Made by a program: the position numbers and the translations under genes. From NCBI RefSeq assembly GCF_039523235.1, contig NZ_BAAAEX010000013.1: a DNA stretch of 64,000 bases. One strand, given 5' to 3'. Positions 28,538 through 38,100 of the stretch are shown in pieces (the first letter of the stretch is position 1; each line of letters opens with the position of its first letter). A model generated the notes under the pieces. That model saw nothing but the letters and a program-made list of their open reading frames with translations, ran no database searches and was not told where the DNA came from. The DNA comes from Castellaniella ginsengisoli. Lineage in GTDB: Bacteria > Pseudomonadota > Gammaproteobacteria > Burkholderiales > Burkholderiaceae_B.

Positions 28538-29257
28538 TCAGTCCGCCGCCAGCAAGGCCTCGGCCACGCGTTCCGGCGCGTCGATCATCCCTTCATGGCC
28601 ACAGGCCAGTTCCGCCCAGGACCAGAGATCTCCATACGTGCCGCGTGCCCAACTGTAGGCCTGCGAGACGCCTGGAAAGAGCGGCTGTACGCAGCGCAGA
28701 TAAGTCACCGGCAGGCCGTTGCCCAACGGATGGGCCAGGCGCAGGGGTTCGCGGTAGGTGCCGATCGGATGGGGCGTCAGCCGTTCCTGGACGTAGGCGA
28801 TGTCCGCCGGGTCGGTCAGGCCCAGGCTGTCGGGCCTGGGAGGCGCCAGGCCGCACGAATCCGTGGCCCGGCTTTCCAGCTTGGCCACGACATCGGCGGG
28901 AAGCGTGTCGAAGGCCGACGCGCCCGGCGGCAGCAGGAAGGCATCCAGAAACACCAGCCTGCGGATGCGCCCGGGCAGACGGTCGGCCGCGCCTGCCACC
29001 GCCAGCCCGCCGAAGCTGTGGCCGACGAGGATCACATCGCGCAGGTGTTCGCGTATCAAGGTGTCGCACACATCCTGGATGAAGGTTTCCAGGCCGATGC
29101 CGCCCGCCGGTTCGTGCCGGCGTTCGCCCAGGCCGGGCAGGGTGGGCGTGCAGACACGATGACCGTGGCTGCGCAGCCGTCCGGCAACCCTCGACCAGCA
29201 CCATCCGCCATGCCAGGCGCCGTGGATCAGCACGTAGGTTCGGGGCGCATGCATCAT
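28538..29257 (-). CDS. Alpha/beta hydrolase (MhpC/salicylate-esterase-like)
   Basis: A 239-residue hydrolase: TYVLIHGAWHGGWCWSRVAGRL, nucleophile elbow LVGHSFGGLAV and a final ELACGHEGMIDAPERVAE with the catalytic His. The pattern resembles plant-type methyl-ester esterases (alpha/beta hydrolase 7). The ATG at 29257 overlaps the stop of the upstream MFS gene (TGA at 29256-29254), indicating coupling. The long open frame that runs on to 30571 is only the MFS gene read out of phase. Confidence 0.88.
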   Translation of the reverse strand: MMHAPRTYVLIHGAWHGGWCWSRVAGRLRSHGHRVCTPTLPGLGERRHEPAGGIGLETFIQDVCDTLIREHLRDVILVGHSFGGLAVAGAADRLPGRIRRLVFLDAFLLPPGASAFDTLPADVVAKLESRATDSCGLAPPRPDSLGLTDPADIAYVQERLTPHPIGTYREPLRLAHPLGNGLPVTYLRCVQPLFPGVSQAYSWARGTYGDLWSWAELACGHEGMIDAPERVAEALLAAD

Positions 29258-30516
29258 GACTCCCGAGGCGAAGCGGCGGGACTGCGCAGCCGCAGGATGG
29301 GAATGGCGCCTGCCAGCAAACCCAGCGTGCCCAGCACCAGGGCGAACTCCAGCGATGCGCCGAACCAGGCGTGCGTCAGGCTGAAGAAGATCGGCCCGAT
29401 CAGTTGCCCCAGGGCGAACGAAGCCGTCATCGCCGCCATCTGGCGCTTGGCGCCGGCCTGGCCGACGGCGGCCTGGGCTTCTTGCAGGCCCACCATGGTG
29501 ATCACCATGAAGGTGCTGCCCACGCAGCAGGCGGCCAGCAAAATCGCCGGCAGGGCATGCCACACGGCGGGCAGCAACACGCCCACCGCCATCACGACCT
29601 GAGCGCCGGCCCAGATCTGCGGCCGGGTGTAGCGGCGCGTCAGGCGGCTGGCCATGACGGTGGATACCGCGCCCGCCAGCCCGAAGACCGGCCAGGCCAG
29701 GCTGAACAGCCAGGGATCCGGAATCAGCAGCCGCGCCTGCGCCGGCAGAAATGTGGCCGGCAGGATATAGCCGAAACCGTAGACCCCGTAGCACAGGATC
29801 AGGCCCCAATGCAGGGGCGTAGCGGCGTGTGGGCCGGTGGCCGTATCGGCCGAGGGGGAAGCGGGCGTTTCGCTGGTCGAGGGTTGCCCGGCGGGCGCAG
29901 CCGGGCCGCCGGAGCCGGAAGCGGGCGGGGCCGGGGCTGCGCTCGGCGCGGCGTCCGTGGTGCGCCACAGCATCGAGGCGCCGCCCAGCCCGCCCAGGGC
30001 CGCCGCCGCCAGCCAGAGCCAGGCTTGCGAAGCCGCCGTTCCCGCCAGGGTCAGGCCCATGCAGGCCAACCCGGCGAACGTGATGCCGCAGCCCACGCCG
30101 GCAAACACCACGCCGCTGCGTTCCGTCTGCCCCGTGGCGTTCAGGCGCGCAATGCACAGGGCGGACGTCCCGATCAGCACCCAGGCGCTGGCCACCCCGG
30201 CCAGCAGCCGCCACGCCAGCCAGCCCAGCCAGTGACTGTCCAGGCCCATCGCCGCCGTCATGAGCACCACCAGCCACAGGCCCAACCGAAGCAAGGTCGC
30301 GGGCGACCAGCTCAAGTGCGTGACCAGCAGCGCGCCCAGCAGGTAGCCCAGGTAATTGGCGCTGGCCAGCCAACTGCCCTGGGCAAGACTCAAGCCCAGA
30401 TCGGCTTGCATCATCGGCAGGACGGGTGTGAATGCGAAACGGCCGATGCCCATCGCGACGGCGAGGGCCAGCAGGCCGGCCAGGGGCAGGGGGAGGCGGA
30501 TAGGGCGGAATGCCAT
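29254..30516 (-). CDS. MFS transporter of the YbfB/YjiJ type
   Basis: A 420-residue, 12-helix major-facilitator protein. The N-terminus LALAVAMGIGRFAFTPVLPMMQADLGLSLAQGSWLASANYLGYLLGAL is characteristic of the YbfB/YjiJ (DUF1228) family. A Pro/Ala/Gly-rich central cytoplasmic loop (around residues 195-230) is longer than usual. It is the upstream gene of a two-gene minus-strand operon with the alpha/beta hydrolase, suggesting uptake or export of the hydrolase substrate or product. Substrate unknown. Confidence 0.88.
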   Translation of the reverse strand: MAFRPIRLPLPLAGLLALAVAMGIGRFAFTPVLPMMQADLGLSLAQGSWLASANYLGYLLGALLVTHLSWSPATLLRLGLWLVVLMTAAMGLDSHWLGWLAWRLLAGVASAWVLIGTSALCIARLNATGQTERSGVVFAGVGCGITFAGLACMGLTLAGTAASQAWLWLAAAALGGLGGASMLWRTTDAAPSAAPAPPASGSGGPAAPAGQPSTSETPASPSADTATGPHAATPLHWGLILCYGVYGFGYILPATFLPAQARLLIPDPWLFSLAWPVFGLAGAVSTVMASRLTRRYTRPQIWAGAQVVMAVGVLLPAVWHALPAILLAACCVGSTFMVITMVGLQEAQAAVGQAGAKRQMAAMTASFALGQLIGPIFFSLTHAWFGASLEFALVLGTLGLLAGAIPILRLRSPAASPRES

Positions 30517-30681
30517 GAGGTGCGATCTCCTTCAGGCTTGTAATGTAACCGGCACGCGGGCATTGAACCAAGACCTGGCGTCTGTCGCGTTCCGGTCAGC
30601 GGCGGGCGCCGCCGCGACGCGACATCCAGGGGATCCCTGGGTTACATTAACGCCTTGAACAGCCCTCCCGAATCGCCCATC

Positions 30682-32277
30682 ATGCACCACCAGCGCATCC
30701 TCGTCCTGGACTATGGTTCCCAGGTTACCCAGCTCATCGCCCGCCGCGTGCGCGACACCGGCGTCTATTGCGAGATTCATCCCGGCGACGTGGACGACGA
30801 TTTCATCCGCAGCCAGCAGGCGCAAGGCCTGAAAGGCATCATTCTGTCGGGCAGCCATGCCTCGGCCTACGCCGACGAATCCTTGAAAGTGCCCGCCGCC
30901 GTCTTCCAGGCCGGCGTGCCGGTGCTGGGCATCTGCTACGGCATGCAATCCATGGCCCTGCAACTGGGCGGCCAGGTCGAGTTCTCCGACCACCGCGAAT
31001 TCGGCTACGCCGAAGTCCGCGCCCACGGCCACACCCGCCTGTTGACCGGCCTGCAGGATTTCGAGACCCCCGAAGGCCACGGCATGCTGAAAGTCTGGAT
31101 GAGCCACGGCGACCGCGTCACGGCGCTGCCGCCGGGCTTCAAGCGCATGGCCTCCACGCCTTCCTGCGAAATTGCCGGCATGGCCGACGAGGAGCGCGGT
31201 TTCTATGCCGTCCAGTTCCATCCCGAAGTCACCCACACCGTCCAGGGCCAGGCCATCCTCGAGCGCTTCGTCACCGAGATCTGCGGCTGCGCACGCGACT
31301 GGAACATGCCCGACTACGTGGCCGAGGCCGTCGCCCGCATCCGCGAGCAGGTCGGCTCCGACGAGGTGATCCTGGGTTTGTCCGGCGGCGTCGATTCCTC
31401 CGTGGCCGCCGCCCTGATCCACAAGGCCATCGGCGACCAGCTCACCTGTGTGTTCGTCGACCACGGCCTGCTGCGCCTGAACGAAGCCGAGCAGGTCATG
31501 AACACCATGTCCCGCCATCTGGGCATCCGCGTCATCCACGTCGACGCCGGCGAGCAGTTCCTGTCCAAACTGGCCGGCGTGGCCGACCCCGAAGCCAAGC
31601 GCAAGATCATCGGCCGCGAATTCGTCGAAGTCTTCCAGACCGAATCGGCCAAGCTGAAATCCGCCCGCTGGCTGGCCCAGGGCACCATCTATCCCGATGT
31701 CATCGAGTCGGCGGCTTCCAAGACCGGCAAAGCCGTCGCCATCAAGTCCCACCACAACGTCGGCGGCCTGCCCGAGACCCTGAACCTGAAGCTGCTGGAG
31801 CCCTTGCGCGAGCTGTTCAAGGACGAAGTCCGCCATCTGGGCCTGGCCCTGGGCCTGCCGCCGGAAATGGTGTTCCGCCACCCGTTCCCCGGCCCGGGCC
31901 TGGGGGTGCGCATCCTGGGCGAGGTCAAGCCGGTCTATGCCGACCTGCTGCGCCGCGCCGACGATATCTTCATCACCGAATTGCGCAACACCATCGAGCC
32001 CGAATCCGGCAAATCCTGGTACGAACTGACTTCGCAGGCCTTCACCGTGTTCCTGCCGGTGAAGTCCGTCGGCGTCATGGGCGACGGCCGCACCTACGAT
32101 TATGTCGTCGCCCTGCGCGCCGTGCAGACCACCGATTTCATGACGGCGGATTGGGCAGAACTGCCGTATTCGCTACTGAAAAGAGTCTCTTCGCGGATCA
32201 TCAATGAAGTGCGCGGAATCAACCGGGTGACGTATGACGTGTCGAGCAAGCCGCCGGCCACGATCGAGTGGGAGTGA
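30682..32277 (+). CDS. guaA: GMP synthase (glutamine-hydrolysing)
   Basis: A 531-residue enzyme making GMP from XMP. The class I glutaminase has nucleophile Cys in GICYGMQSMALQLGG and His/Glu in QFHPEVTHT; the ATP pyrophosphatase has the P-loop LGLSGGVDSSVAAALIHKAIG; the C-terminal dimerisation domain ends NRVTYDVSSKPPATIEWE. ATG 30682 (MHHQRILVLDYGSQ) is preferred over an in-frame TTG at 30655; neither has a clear ribosome site. The last ~120 bp show a looser codon choice (CTA, AGA, TCT) than the body of the gene, compatible with replacement of the 3' end by an integrated element while keeping the protein intact. Confidence 0.96.
   Translation: MHHQRILVLDYGSQVTQLIARRVRDTGVYCEIHPGDVDDDFIRSQQAQGLKGIILSGSHASAYADESLKVPAAVFQAGVPVLGICYGMQSMALQLGGQVEFSDHREFGYAEVRAHGHTRLLTGLQDFETPEGHGMLKVWMSHGDRVTALPPGFKRMASTPSCEIAGMADEERGFYAVQFHPEVTHTVQGQAILERFVTEICGCARDWNMPDYVAEAVARIREQVGSDEVILGLSGGVDSSVAAALIHKAIGDQLTCVFVDHGLLRLNEAEQVMNTMSRHLGIRVIHVDAGEQFLSKLAGVADPEAKRKIIGREFVEVFQTESAKLKSARWLAQGTIYPDVIESAASKTGKAVAIKSHHNVGGLPETLNLKLLEPLRELFKDEVRHLGLALGLPPEMVFRHPFPGPGLGVRILGEVKPVYADLLRRADDIFITELRNTIEPESGKSWYELTSQAFTVFLPVKSVGVMGDGRTYDYVVALRAVQTTDFMTADWAELPYSLLKRVSSRIINEVRGINRVTYDVSSKPPATIEWE
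32150..32277 (+). other. Probable left attachment region (attL) in the 3' end of guaA
   Basis: The element's integrase gene starts 351 bp behind the guaA stop, and GC content and codon use change from about 32150. Integration into the 3' end of guaA, restoring the coding end, is known for several genomic islands. The exact core repeat cannot be set because the right end of the element is beyond 64 kb. Confidence 0.5.
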
Positions 32278-32321
32278 TTTTCTGCCTGGCAGGTTGATGC
32301 AGTAACTGGCATTAAAGCGTT

Positions 32322-32356
32322 GGAGAGCCCCTGTTTTAGCGGCTCTCCATTTTTTT
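32322..32356 (+). terminator. Rho-independent terminator behind guaA
   Basis: A perfect 8-bp stem GGAGAGCC (32322-32329) / GGCTCTCC (32341-32348), with an 11-nt loop, is followed by A and seven T residues (32350-32356). It would end guaA transcripts and insulate the element. Confidence 0.88.
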
Positions 32357-32402
32357 ATCGGGTGTTAGCTGGCAGGTTCTGGCAGGCCCAAGCATGTTTT
32401 CC

Positions 32403-32580
32403 GGATGGTATTTTTGAGGGTATAGCCGCTGCGTTATGATGGCGCGGCACCTGGTGCCATCCATTGATGATTGATGTTCGGATGGTATTGAAATTATCTA
32501 TCTATCTGATTTAAATCATTTTTTTATGAATTAATGGCAAGGTCAAAAGATGGTATTGGTGCTGCGCTTCAATACCATCC
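32403..32580. repeat. Four copies of GATGGTATT in front of the integrase gene
   Basis: GGATGGTATT at 32403-32412, GGATGGTATTG at 32480-32490, GATGGTATTG at 32549-32558 and the inverted CAATACCATCC at 32570-32580. The last two form an inverted pair with an 11-bp centre, ending 49 bp before the integrase start. They may be arm-type binding sites for integrase/excisionase or an operator of the int promoter. The rest of 32357-32628 is AT-rich with no gene. Confidence 0.6.
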
Positions 32581-32628
32581 ACGGCTAACTGTGCTTACAG
32601 CAAGTCATTGATTCAAAAAAGGAAAGAC

Positions 32629-33831
32629 ATGCTCACTGATACCATACTCCGTAACTTAAAGCCGCGTGATAAGCAGTACAAGGTGGCGGACCGTGACGGG
32701 CTGTATGTGGCAGTCAGCGTGACCGGCGCGATCTCTTTTCGCTATAACTACCGGCTAAACGGCCGCAGCGAGACGCTGACCTTTGGCCGCTATGGCGTGG
32801 GTGGCGTCACCCTGGCCGAGGCCCGGAATCTGCTACGCGAGGCCAAGCAAACCATTGCGGCTGGCGTATCGCCTGCCCAGGAAAAGGCCCGCAGCAAAGA
32901 CAAGCTGCGGGGTGAAAAACGGTTTGGCACCTGGGCGCAGGACTGGCTGCAGGGGCACGACATGGCCGAATCCACCCGCGACATGCGTAGGTCGCTGTAC
33001 GAGCGCGACCTGAAACCGTTCTTTGCCAATCGGCTGTTGCACGAGATCACCGAAGAAGACGTGCGCAGCCGCGCGGATGCCATTTTGCAGCGTGGTGCCC
33101 CCGCGACGGCCGTGCTGGCACGGGAAATCATCATGCTGGTGTTTCGCTGGGCATCAGCCCGGGGCTACAAAGGCAGCAACCCGGCCGATGGTGTACCGCC
33201 GTCATCCATCGCGCGGTTCAAAGCGCGGGAAAGATCCCTGGGGCCGGATGAAATCCGGCTGCTGTACCAGTATTTAAACCGGGTGGCCACCACGCCGGTG
33301 ATCCGCCTGGCGGTAAAGCTGCTGTTGCTGACCATGGTGCGCAAATCCGAGCTGATCGAAGCCACCTGGGATGAAATCAATTTTACGGAGGCCCTGTGGA
33401 CCATCCCGGCCGAGCGCATGAAACGGCGCAACCCGCACAATGTGTACCTGAGCAGCCAAGTGCTGGATATTCTGATGGCCATGAAAGTTTGCGCGGGCGG
33501 ATCCCGCTGGGTGCTGCCGGGCCGCTATGACCCAGACGTGTGCATGAGCAAGGCCACCCTGAACCAGGTGACCAAGCTGGTGTGGACATCGGCACAGGCC
33601 GACGGCCAGGATCTGCCGCAGTTTTCGCCCCATGATTTCCGGCGCACGGCCAGCACACTGTTAAACGAGGCTGGGTATAACTCGGACTGGATCGAAAAAT
33701 GCCTAGCCCACGAGCAACGCGGTGTGCGCAGTGTCTATAACAAAGCCGAATACGCCGAAGGGCGGCGCGAGATGTTGCAAGACTGGGCCAATAGGATCGA
33801 TGGCTGGACGCAGAACCCGGCAGGCGCATAG
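32629..33831 (+). CDS. int: Tyrosine-type integrase of the element (P4 family)
   Basis: A 400-residue site-specific recombinase. It has an N-terminal DUF4102/arm-binding domain (LTDTILRNLKPRDKQYKVADRDGLYVAVSVTGAISFRYNY), a core-binding SAM-like domain (~residues 100-190), and a catalytic domain with Arg238 (TMVRKSEL), His335-Arg338 (HDFRRT), His361 and the nucleophile Tyr370 (RSVYNKAEY). The ATG at 32629 has AAGGAAAG at the right distance; an earlier in-frame start at 32608 does not. Sitting right behind guaA, it should catalyse integration and excision at the guaA 3' end. Confidence 0.95.
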   Translation: MLTDTILRNLKPRDKQYKVADRDGLYVAVSVTGAISFRYNYRLNGRSETLTFGRYGVGGVTLAEARNLLREAKQTIAAGVSPAQEKARSKDKLRGEKRFGTWAQDWLQGHDMAESTRDMRRSLYERDLKPFFANRLLHEITEEDVRSRADAILQRGAPATAVLAREIIMLVFRWASARGYKGSNPADGVPPSSIARFKARERSLGPDEIRLLYQYLNRVATTPVIRLAVKLLLLTMVRKSELIEATWDEINFTEALWTIPAERMKRRNPHNVYLSSQVLDILMAMKVCAGGSRWVLPGRYDPDVCMSKATLNQVTKLVWTSAQADGQDLPQFSPHDFRRTASTLLNEAGYNSDWIEKCLAHEQRGVRSVYNKAEYAEGRREMLQDWANRIDGWTQNPAGA

Positions 33832-33865
33832 CGCACCGACCGGATCCTGCATGTCCTGGGGTAGG

Positions 33866-34153
33866 CTAGGTGCCCATGCGATGCAAAGACACTGACAATG
33901 CTGCACCCATCTGATGGTTGCGCGTGCTTTTGCGGGCCTCTAGCCAGGCGTTGACCTCGGCCAGGTCCCAGGCGACGACGCGGTTGGACAGGCAGAAGCG
34001 TTGCGGGAATTCGCCGCGCTTTTCCATATCGAAGATGGTGCGATCAGACAGCGGAACCTTGCTGAGCAGTTCCTTGCGGGTGATGGCGACGATGTTGGCG
34101 GCGGGGGCAGTATGGAGGAAAAGGTCGGTTTCCGACCGGCTTGGTTCGTTCAT
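33866..34153 (-). CDS. AlpA-family DNA-binding regulator / excisionase-like protein
   Basis: A 95-residue protein with the AlpA/MerR-like winged helix: ITRKELLSKVPLSDRTIFDMEKRGEFPQRFCLSNRVVAWDLAEVNAWLEARK. In P4-like and ICE systems AlpA proteins activate excision or integrase genes. It faces the integrase (ends 34 bp apart). The ATG at 34153 follows AGAGGTAATTGC; a longer frame to 34186 lacks support. A long, foldable leader precedes it. Confidence 0.88.
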   Translation of the reverse strand: MNEPSRSETDLFLHTAPAANIVAITRKELLSKVPLSDRTIFDMEKRGEFPQRFCLSNRVVAWDLAEVNAWLEARKSTRNHQMGAALSVSLHRMGT

Positions 34154-34500
34154 GCAATTACCTCTTTCTGCGGGCATATTCAACATGATGTGCCCGAATA
34201 CTGAAGTGACCTGCCGGCATGCCAGCAGGTCGGGGATTCTGTTCTCGGATTACGTCGCCATCCTTGATGTTGGACGCCATTGTGGCGAACCGGGCGCTTC
34301 CCGCGAAGGGGGAAGTCCCCGCCGAGCGCTGTCGTTGATACCCCACGCGAGGGGCCGACGGCACGAAGCGGATTTCACCGGTTTTACTTCAACCCCGATG
34401 CCTTACAGGTTGCTGCGCAAGCGCGTGCCACCATACGGGGCAGGGCGCAGTATTTATCGATTGTTTTTTGTTAAAGAGCCGCGCTGTGATTAGCAGCGTT
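34154..34500 (-). other. Structured leader region upstream of the AlpA-type gene
   Basis: No gene is seen here. Read on the minus strand, the region starts with GGCTCTTTAACAA and contains several stems. One is a 10-bp stem GACCTGCTGG (34231-34222) / CCGGCAGGTC (34217-34208) with a CATG loop, all pairs being Watson-Crick or a single G-U. Another is CTTCCC/GGGAAG, and a third CCCC/GGGG. The G-U pair works only in the minus-strand RNA, which supports transcription as a leader of the AlpA gene. Confidence 0.5.
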
Positions 34501-34884
34501 GGGGTATTTTCAGCAAAATGCTTGGTCTTGTCAATACCCTATTTGGCCCTTTTTATCTGCGCCGGCTGAGATGCCTGATAGGCCCAAAAAGGGTAGCTGA
34601 TTACCCTATGCAAGGGCTCGATTTCACAGGATAATTTGTATTTTGCTATGTCAGTTTTGAACCTATGGGTTTCAAGTTTGTCGGAGCTGGTGCATAGGGA
34701 CATCAAGGGCTGTCGCCCTGATCGCGCATCCAATAGGCAGCTGGAGCAAGGATGTCTTGTTACGGTTTAAGGGTAATTTTTACCCTGCTGCCAGGTAATG
34801 CCATGCGGCTGCCAGGATTAGTCTTCATATTGATATATCAAAATAATCTTATAATCCATACTGTTAACATGGATATAGAAGCAT
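34501..34884. promoter_or_regulatory. AT-rich control region with promoter and palindrome for the YdaS-like gene
   Basis: Apart from the sites named here nothing is recognisable. A perfect 12-bp palindrome TTGATATATCAA lies at 34830-34841 and a TATAAT -10 box at 34850-34855, 30 bp before the ATG at 34885. The palindrome covers the -35/spacer area and could be an operator. On the left the stretch 34520-34800 is AT-rich with no credible gene. Confidence 0.55.
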
Positions 34885-35121
34885 ATGCCGGATTTTCAAC
34901 CTGTTCGTGCCGCCTGTGAGTTCGCGGGAGGCGTCACTGCGTTGGCCAGACGCCTAGGCCTTCCGCCGCAGGTCATCCACAGCTGGGCCGTCGGCCAGCG
35001 GCCAATACCGATCATTCGCTGTGTGGAGATCGAGGAAATTACGGGGGGAGAAGTCACCCGGAAGCAGTTGCGTCCGGATGACTGGTGGCAGATTTGGCCG
35101 GAATTGCGGGGGGAGGATTAG
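34885..35121 (+). CDS. YdaS/Cro-type small helix-turn-helix regulator
   Basis: A 78-residue protein: MPDFQPVRAACEFAGGVTALARRLGLPPQVIHSWAVGQRPIPIIRCVEIEEITGGEVTRKQLRPDDWWQIWPEL. This is the Cro-like fold of YdaS, usually paired with a YdaT toxin or acting as a prophage/element regulator. No YdaT-like partner follows: the stop overlaps the convergent sbcC stop by 4 bp. The palindrome at 34830-34841 may be its own operator. It might control the element's switch, or read-through into the defence operon by antisense effects. Confidence 0.8.
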   Translation: MPDFQPVRAACEFAGGVTALARRLGLPPQVIHSWAVGQRPIPIIRCVEIEEITGGEVTRKQLRPDDWWQIWPELRGED

Positions 35122-38100
35122 ATGGAATCGCAGCCTGGCCCTGTGATACGGCTCCGCCCGCCAGTTTGTGGCGTGACCTGAATCTGCGTACTGATTCGCT
35201 CCTTCAAGGCGGGCACGTGCGAAATGACACCTATCAGCTTGCCGTCCTGCTGCAGGCCCGCGAGGGTTTCCAGGGCGGTGTCGAGGGCTTCCTCGTCGAG
35301 GGTGCCGAAGCCTTCATCCAGAAACAGTGAATCCACCCGGACGTTCCTGCTGGCCATATGGGACAACCCCAGCGCCAGGGACAGGCTGACGATAAAACTC
35401 TCCCCGCCGGAAAGGTTCTTCGTGGACCGAATCTCCCCAGCCTGATAGTTGTCGACCACGTTGAGCTCCAGGGGCTGAGCGACATCCCGGGCCAGCAAGT
35501 AGCGGTCGGTCATTTTCTGCAATTGCCGGTTGGCGTGACCAATCATCATTTCGAAGGTCAGCCCCTGGGCAAAATTGCGGTACTTCTTTCCGTCTGCGGA
35601 GCCGATCAATTCGTGCAGGTTTTCCCACCTGCGGCACTCTTTTTTCTGGGCCTCGATAGCTGCCTGCTTTTCCTTTATCCGCTCTTTAGCGGCCGCATTT
35701 TCACTCAACTTGTGCTTGAGACCGGCAATGATGTCCCGGAGCTCTTTCAGGGCCTCCTCTTGCTCTTTGAATTGGGGCTCGAGCTCTTCCAGCGACTTGT
35801 CGGTGACCTTGCGGGCCATTTCCGTAACCAGGCGCGTTTCCCGATCCTTCTGCCTGGCCTTCAGATCCGTTTGACGCTCATCCAGATCCTTGGCCGTGGC
35901 TGTCAGCTCCGCCCGAGCTTCAGGGGGCAATATGGCCGCCAAAAACTGTTCTTCATTTGAAAATCCCACAGGCGCAAACGCTGCGGAGAATTCTGTTTCA
36001 AGCCTTCTCAGTTCCGGCTCTCGTTGATCGATGCGTTTCTTCAGAGATTCGACATGGGCCTTCGCGGTATTCCATTTTTGTTGGAGCTCATTGTGCCGGT
36101 CTCTGGCTTGTTTTTCGGCACCTTCGGCATCCGAAATCGCCTTGTTTAAACGGCGCTCCTCATCGTCCGGATTCTTGTCGCCGTACAGTGCATTGCGCTC
36201 ATCACTTCCAGCGACGAGTTCCTTTTTCAAGGTCTCCAGGCGTTCCAGCTTTTCGGTCAGGGCGGTGCTTTGAGTTTCGATAACCGCATCCAGCCGCTTC
36301 ACCTCGCTGTCGATGTCGGAAATTTGTTTTTCGATGTCCGCCTTTTTCTTGACCTGGGCCTGCCACGCCTTCAGCCGCGCCTTGAGGGTTTCGATCAGTG
36401 ATGAAATGTCGGTTTCAGGGATGTCCGCAATACCAAGCGGCTGGAGCTTGGCAGAGACAGACTGCCTGCGTTCGGCAAAATCGGCACGGAGTTTCACCAG
36501 GCCGTCCTTCACCTCGGCCAGGGCTTTCTCGGCAGCCTTCTTGTCATTAGCCGCCGCTGACTCCAGCTTCTCAGCCTCCGTCAGGTTCTTACGGGCTAGG
36601 TTTTCAGCTTCTTCGAGTTTCTTGATGGCGGCTTCCTGATCCTCAGCTTTGCCAATCAGCCTGGTCAGGGCGTCGATCTTCTGTTCGGTTTCATCGGGGA
36701 CGGGTACATTCCCTTCCGCGAAGGGGTGTTCGGTTGCGCCGCAAAGAGGACAGGGCTTGCCGTCTTCCAGTTTTGCCCGGTGATCTTCAAGCTCCGCAAT
36801 TTTGGCCAGGAAGGCCATTTCTCGCAGCAGGGTTTCCTTCTCGGTGCGATATTCCCGCAACAAGCGGTCCCCCAGTAGCTGGCTCAATGCATCTTTGCCC
36901 TGCTGAAGCTGTTTTAAGGCGTCCTCCAGTTCCTGCTTCCGAATGCCGGATTGCTTTTGACAGTCGTCGAGTGACTTTGTCGCCAGTTCCAGAGTCGTAT
37001 TGGCCGCTTCTTGAGCAGCCTCTTTTTGAACGATTTCTTTTTGTTTGGAGAGCAGGCCGCCGATCTGTTCTTCAACGCCAGCCAGACCACTTATCAGCCA
37101 TTCATCCTGTGCATGCTCCTTGAGATAGCCGTCCACAAGATCCAGCGTCTCATGAGCCTTGGATCGTTTGTCCTGCTCTTCGAGCCGTGTCTTTTTGTCT
37201 GCATCAATTTTTGCCGTAGCCTTCTTGCAGCCCTCATCCTCTTCCGATACAGCTTTTTTCTGATCGGCATGTTTCTGATCAAGGGAGCGAACCTTCTGCA
37301 ATGTAGGCGTGGCCGCTTTCAGCGCTTCTTTTGCCTGAGCAGTTTGTTGCTCAGCCGATTTCAGTGCCTCGGCCTGTTCCTTGGCGGAGGATTCCAGTCC
37401 AGGAAGCGCCTCTTCCTCGGCTTTCAAGCCTGCACTGTCATCCGCCTGCTGTTTGCGGGTGGCGGTGAGCGTTGCGTATGCGCCGTCCAGCGAGGCGGCA
37501 CTCAAAGCCCGGCCCAGCTTTTCACGGTCCGGTTTGAATGCCTCGATATCGCCCTGCAGCTTGCTCGCTTCATCGGCCAGGTTGATGATTTCCTTCTTCA
37601 GCCCATCGATGGTGGTGAGCCAGGCAATGGCCTCCCCGGTTTCAACGGCCCTGGCGGAAAGGTCTGTCTCTTCCTTCTGCTTTGCTTCGAGTGCCTGCCC
37701 AATCTCTTGTTCCTGCTCCGGCTCAAGAATCACGATGCCTGCCGTTTCAGCCTGGAGCTGGTTCAGTTTTTCCCTCTCTTCGCGTTGGCGTTCATGGACA
37801 CGGATGGATATCTGACTGTAGATCTCTGTACCCGTTATCTGCTCCAGGATAGGAGCCCGATCATCCGGTGCCGCTTGGAGGAACGCGGCAAAGCCGCCCT
37901 GGGCCAGCAACATGGAGCGGGTAAAACGGTCAAAGTCCATGCCGGTAGCGGACTCGATCTGGTCGGCTACACCTCTGATCTTGGATTCGAAAATTTCACC
38001 GGAATCGGCATTGGCAATTTCGTGCTTCGGGGCCTGGAGTTCACCATCCGGCTTCTTGCGTGCCCGGTGTTGGCTCCAGTGACAGCGGTAACGCCCGGTC

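Noticed and set aside
28505..28540. Bidirectional terminator between the M20 gene and the convergent hydrolase gene
   Set aside because: Only a weak, interrupted GC stem without a T run is visible.
28538..30571. A 677-codon frame that looks like a hydrolase fused to a long N-terminal domain
   Set aside because: Only residues from 29257 onward are the hydrolase. The rest is the MFS transporter gene read out of phase.
34280..34474. Small open frames in the AlpA leader
   Set aside because: They have no ribosome site, are not conserved in type, and overlap RNA stem structures.
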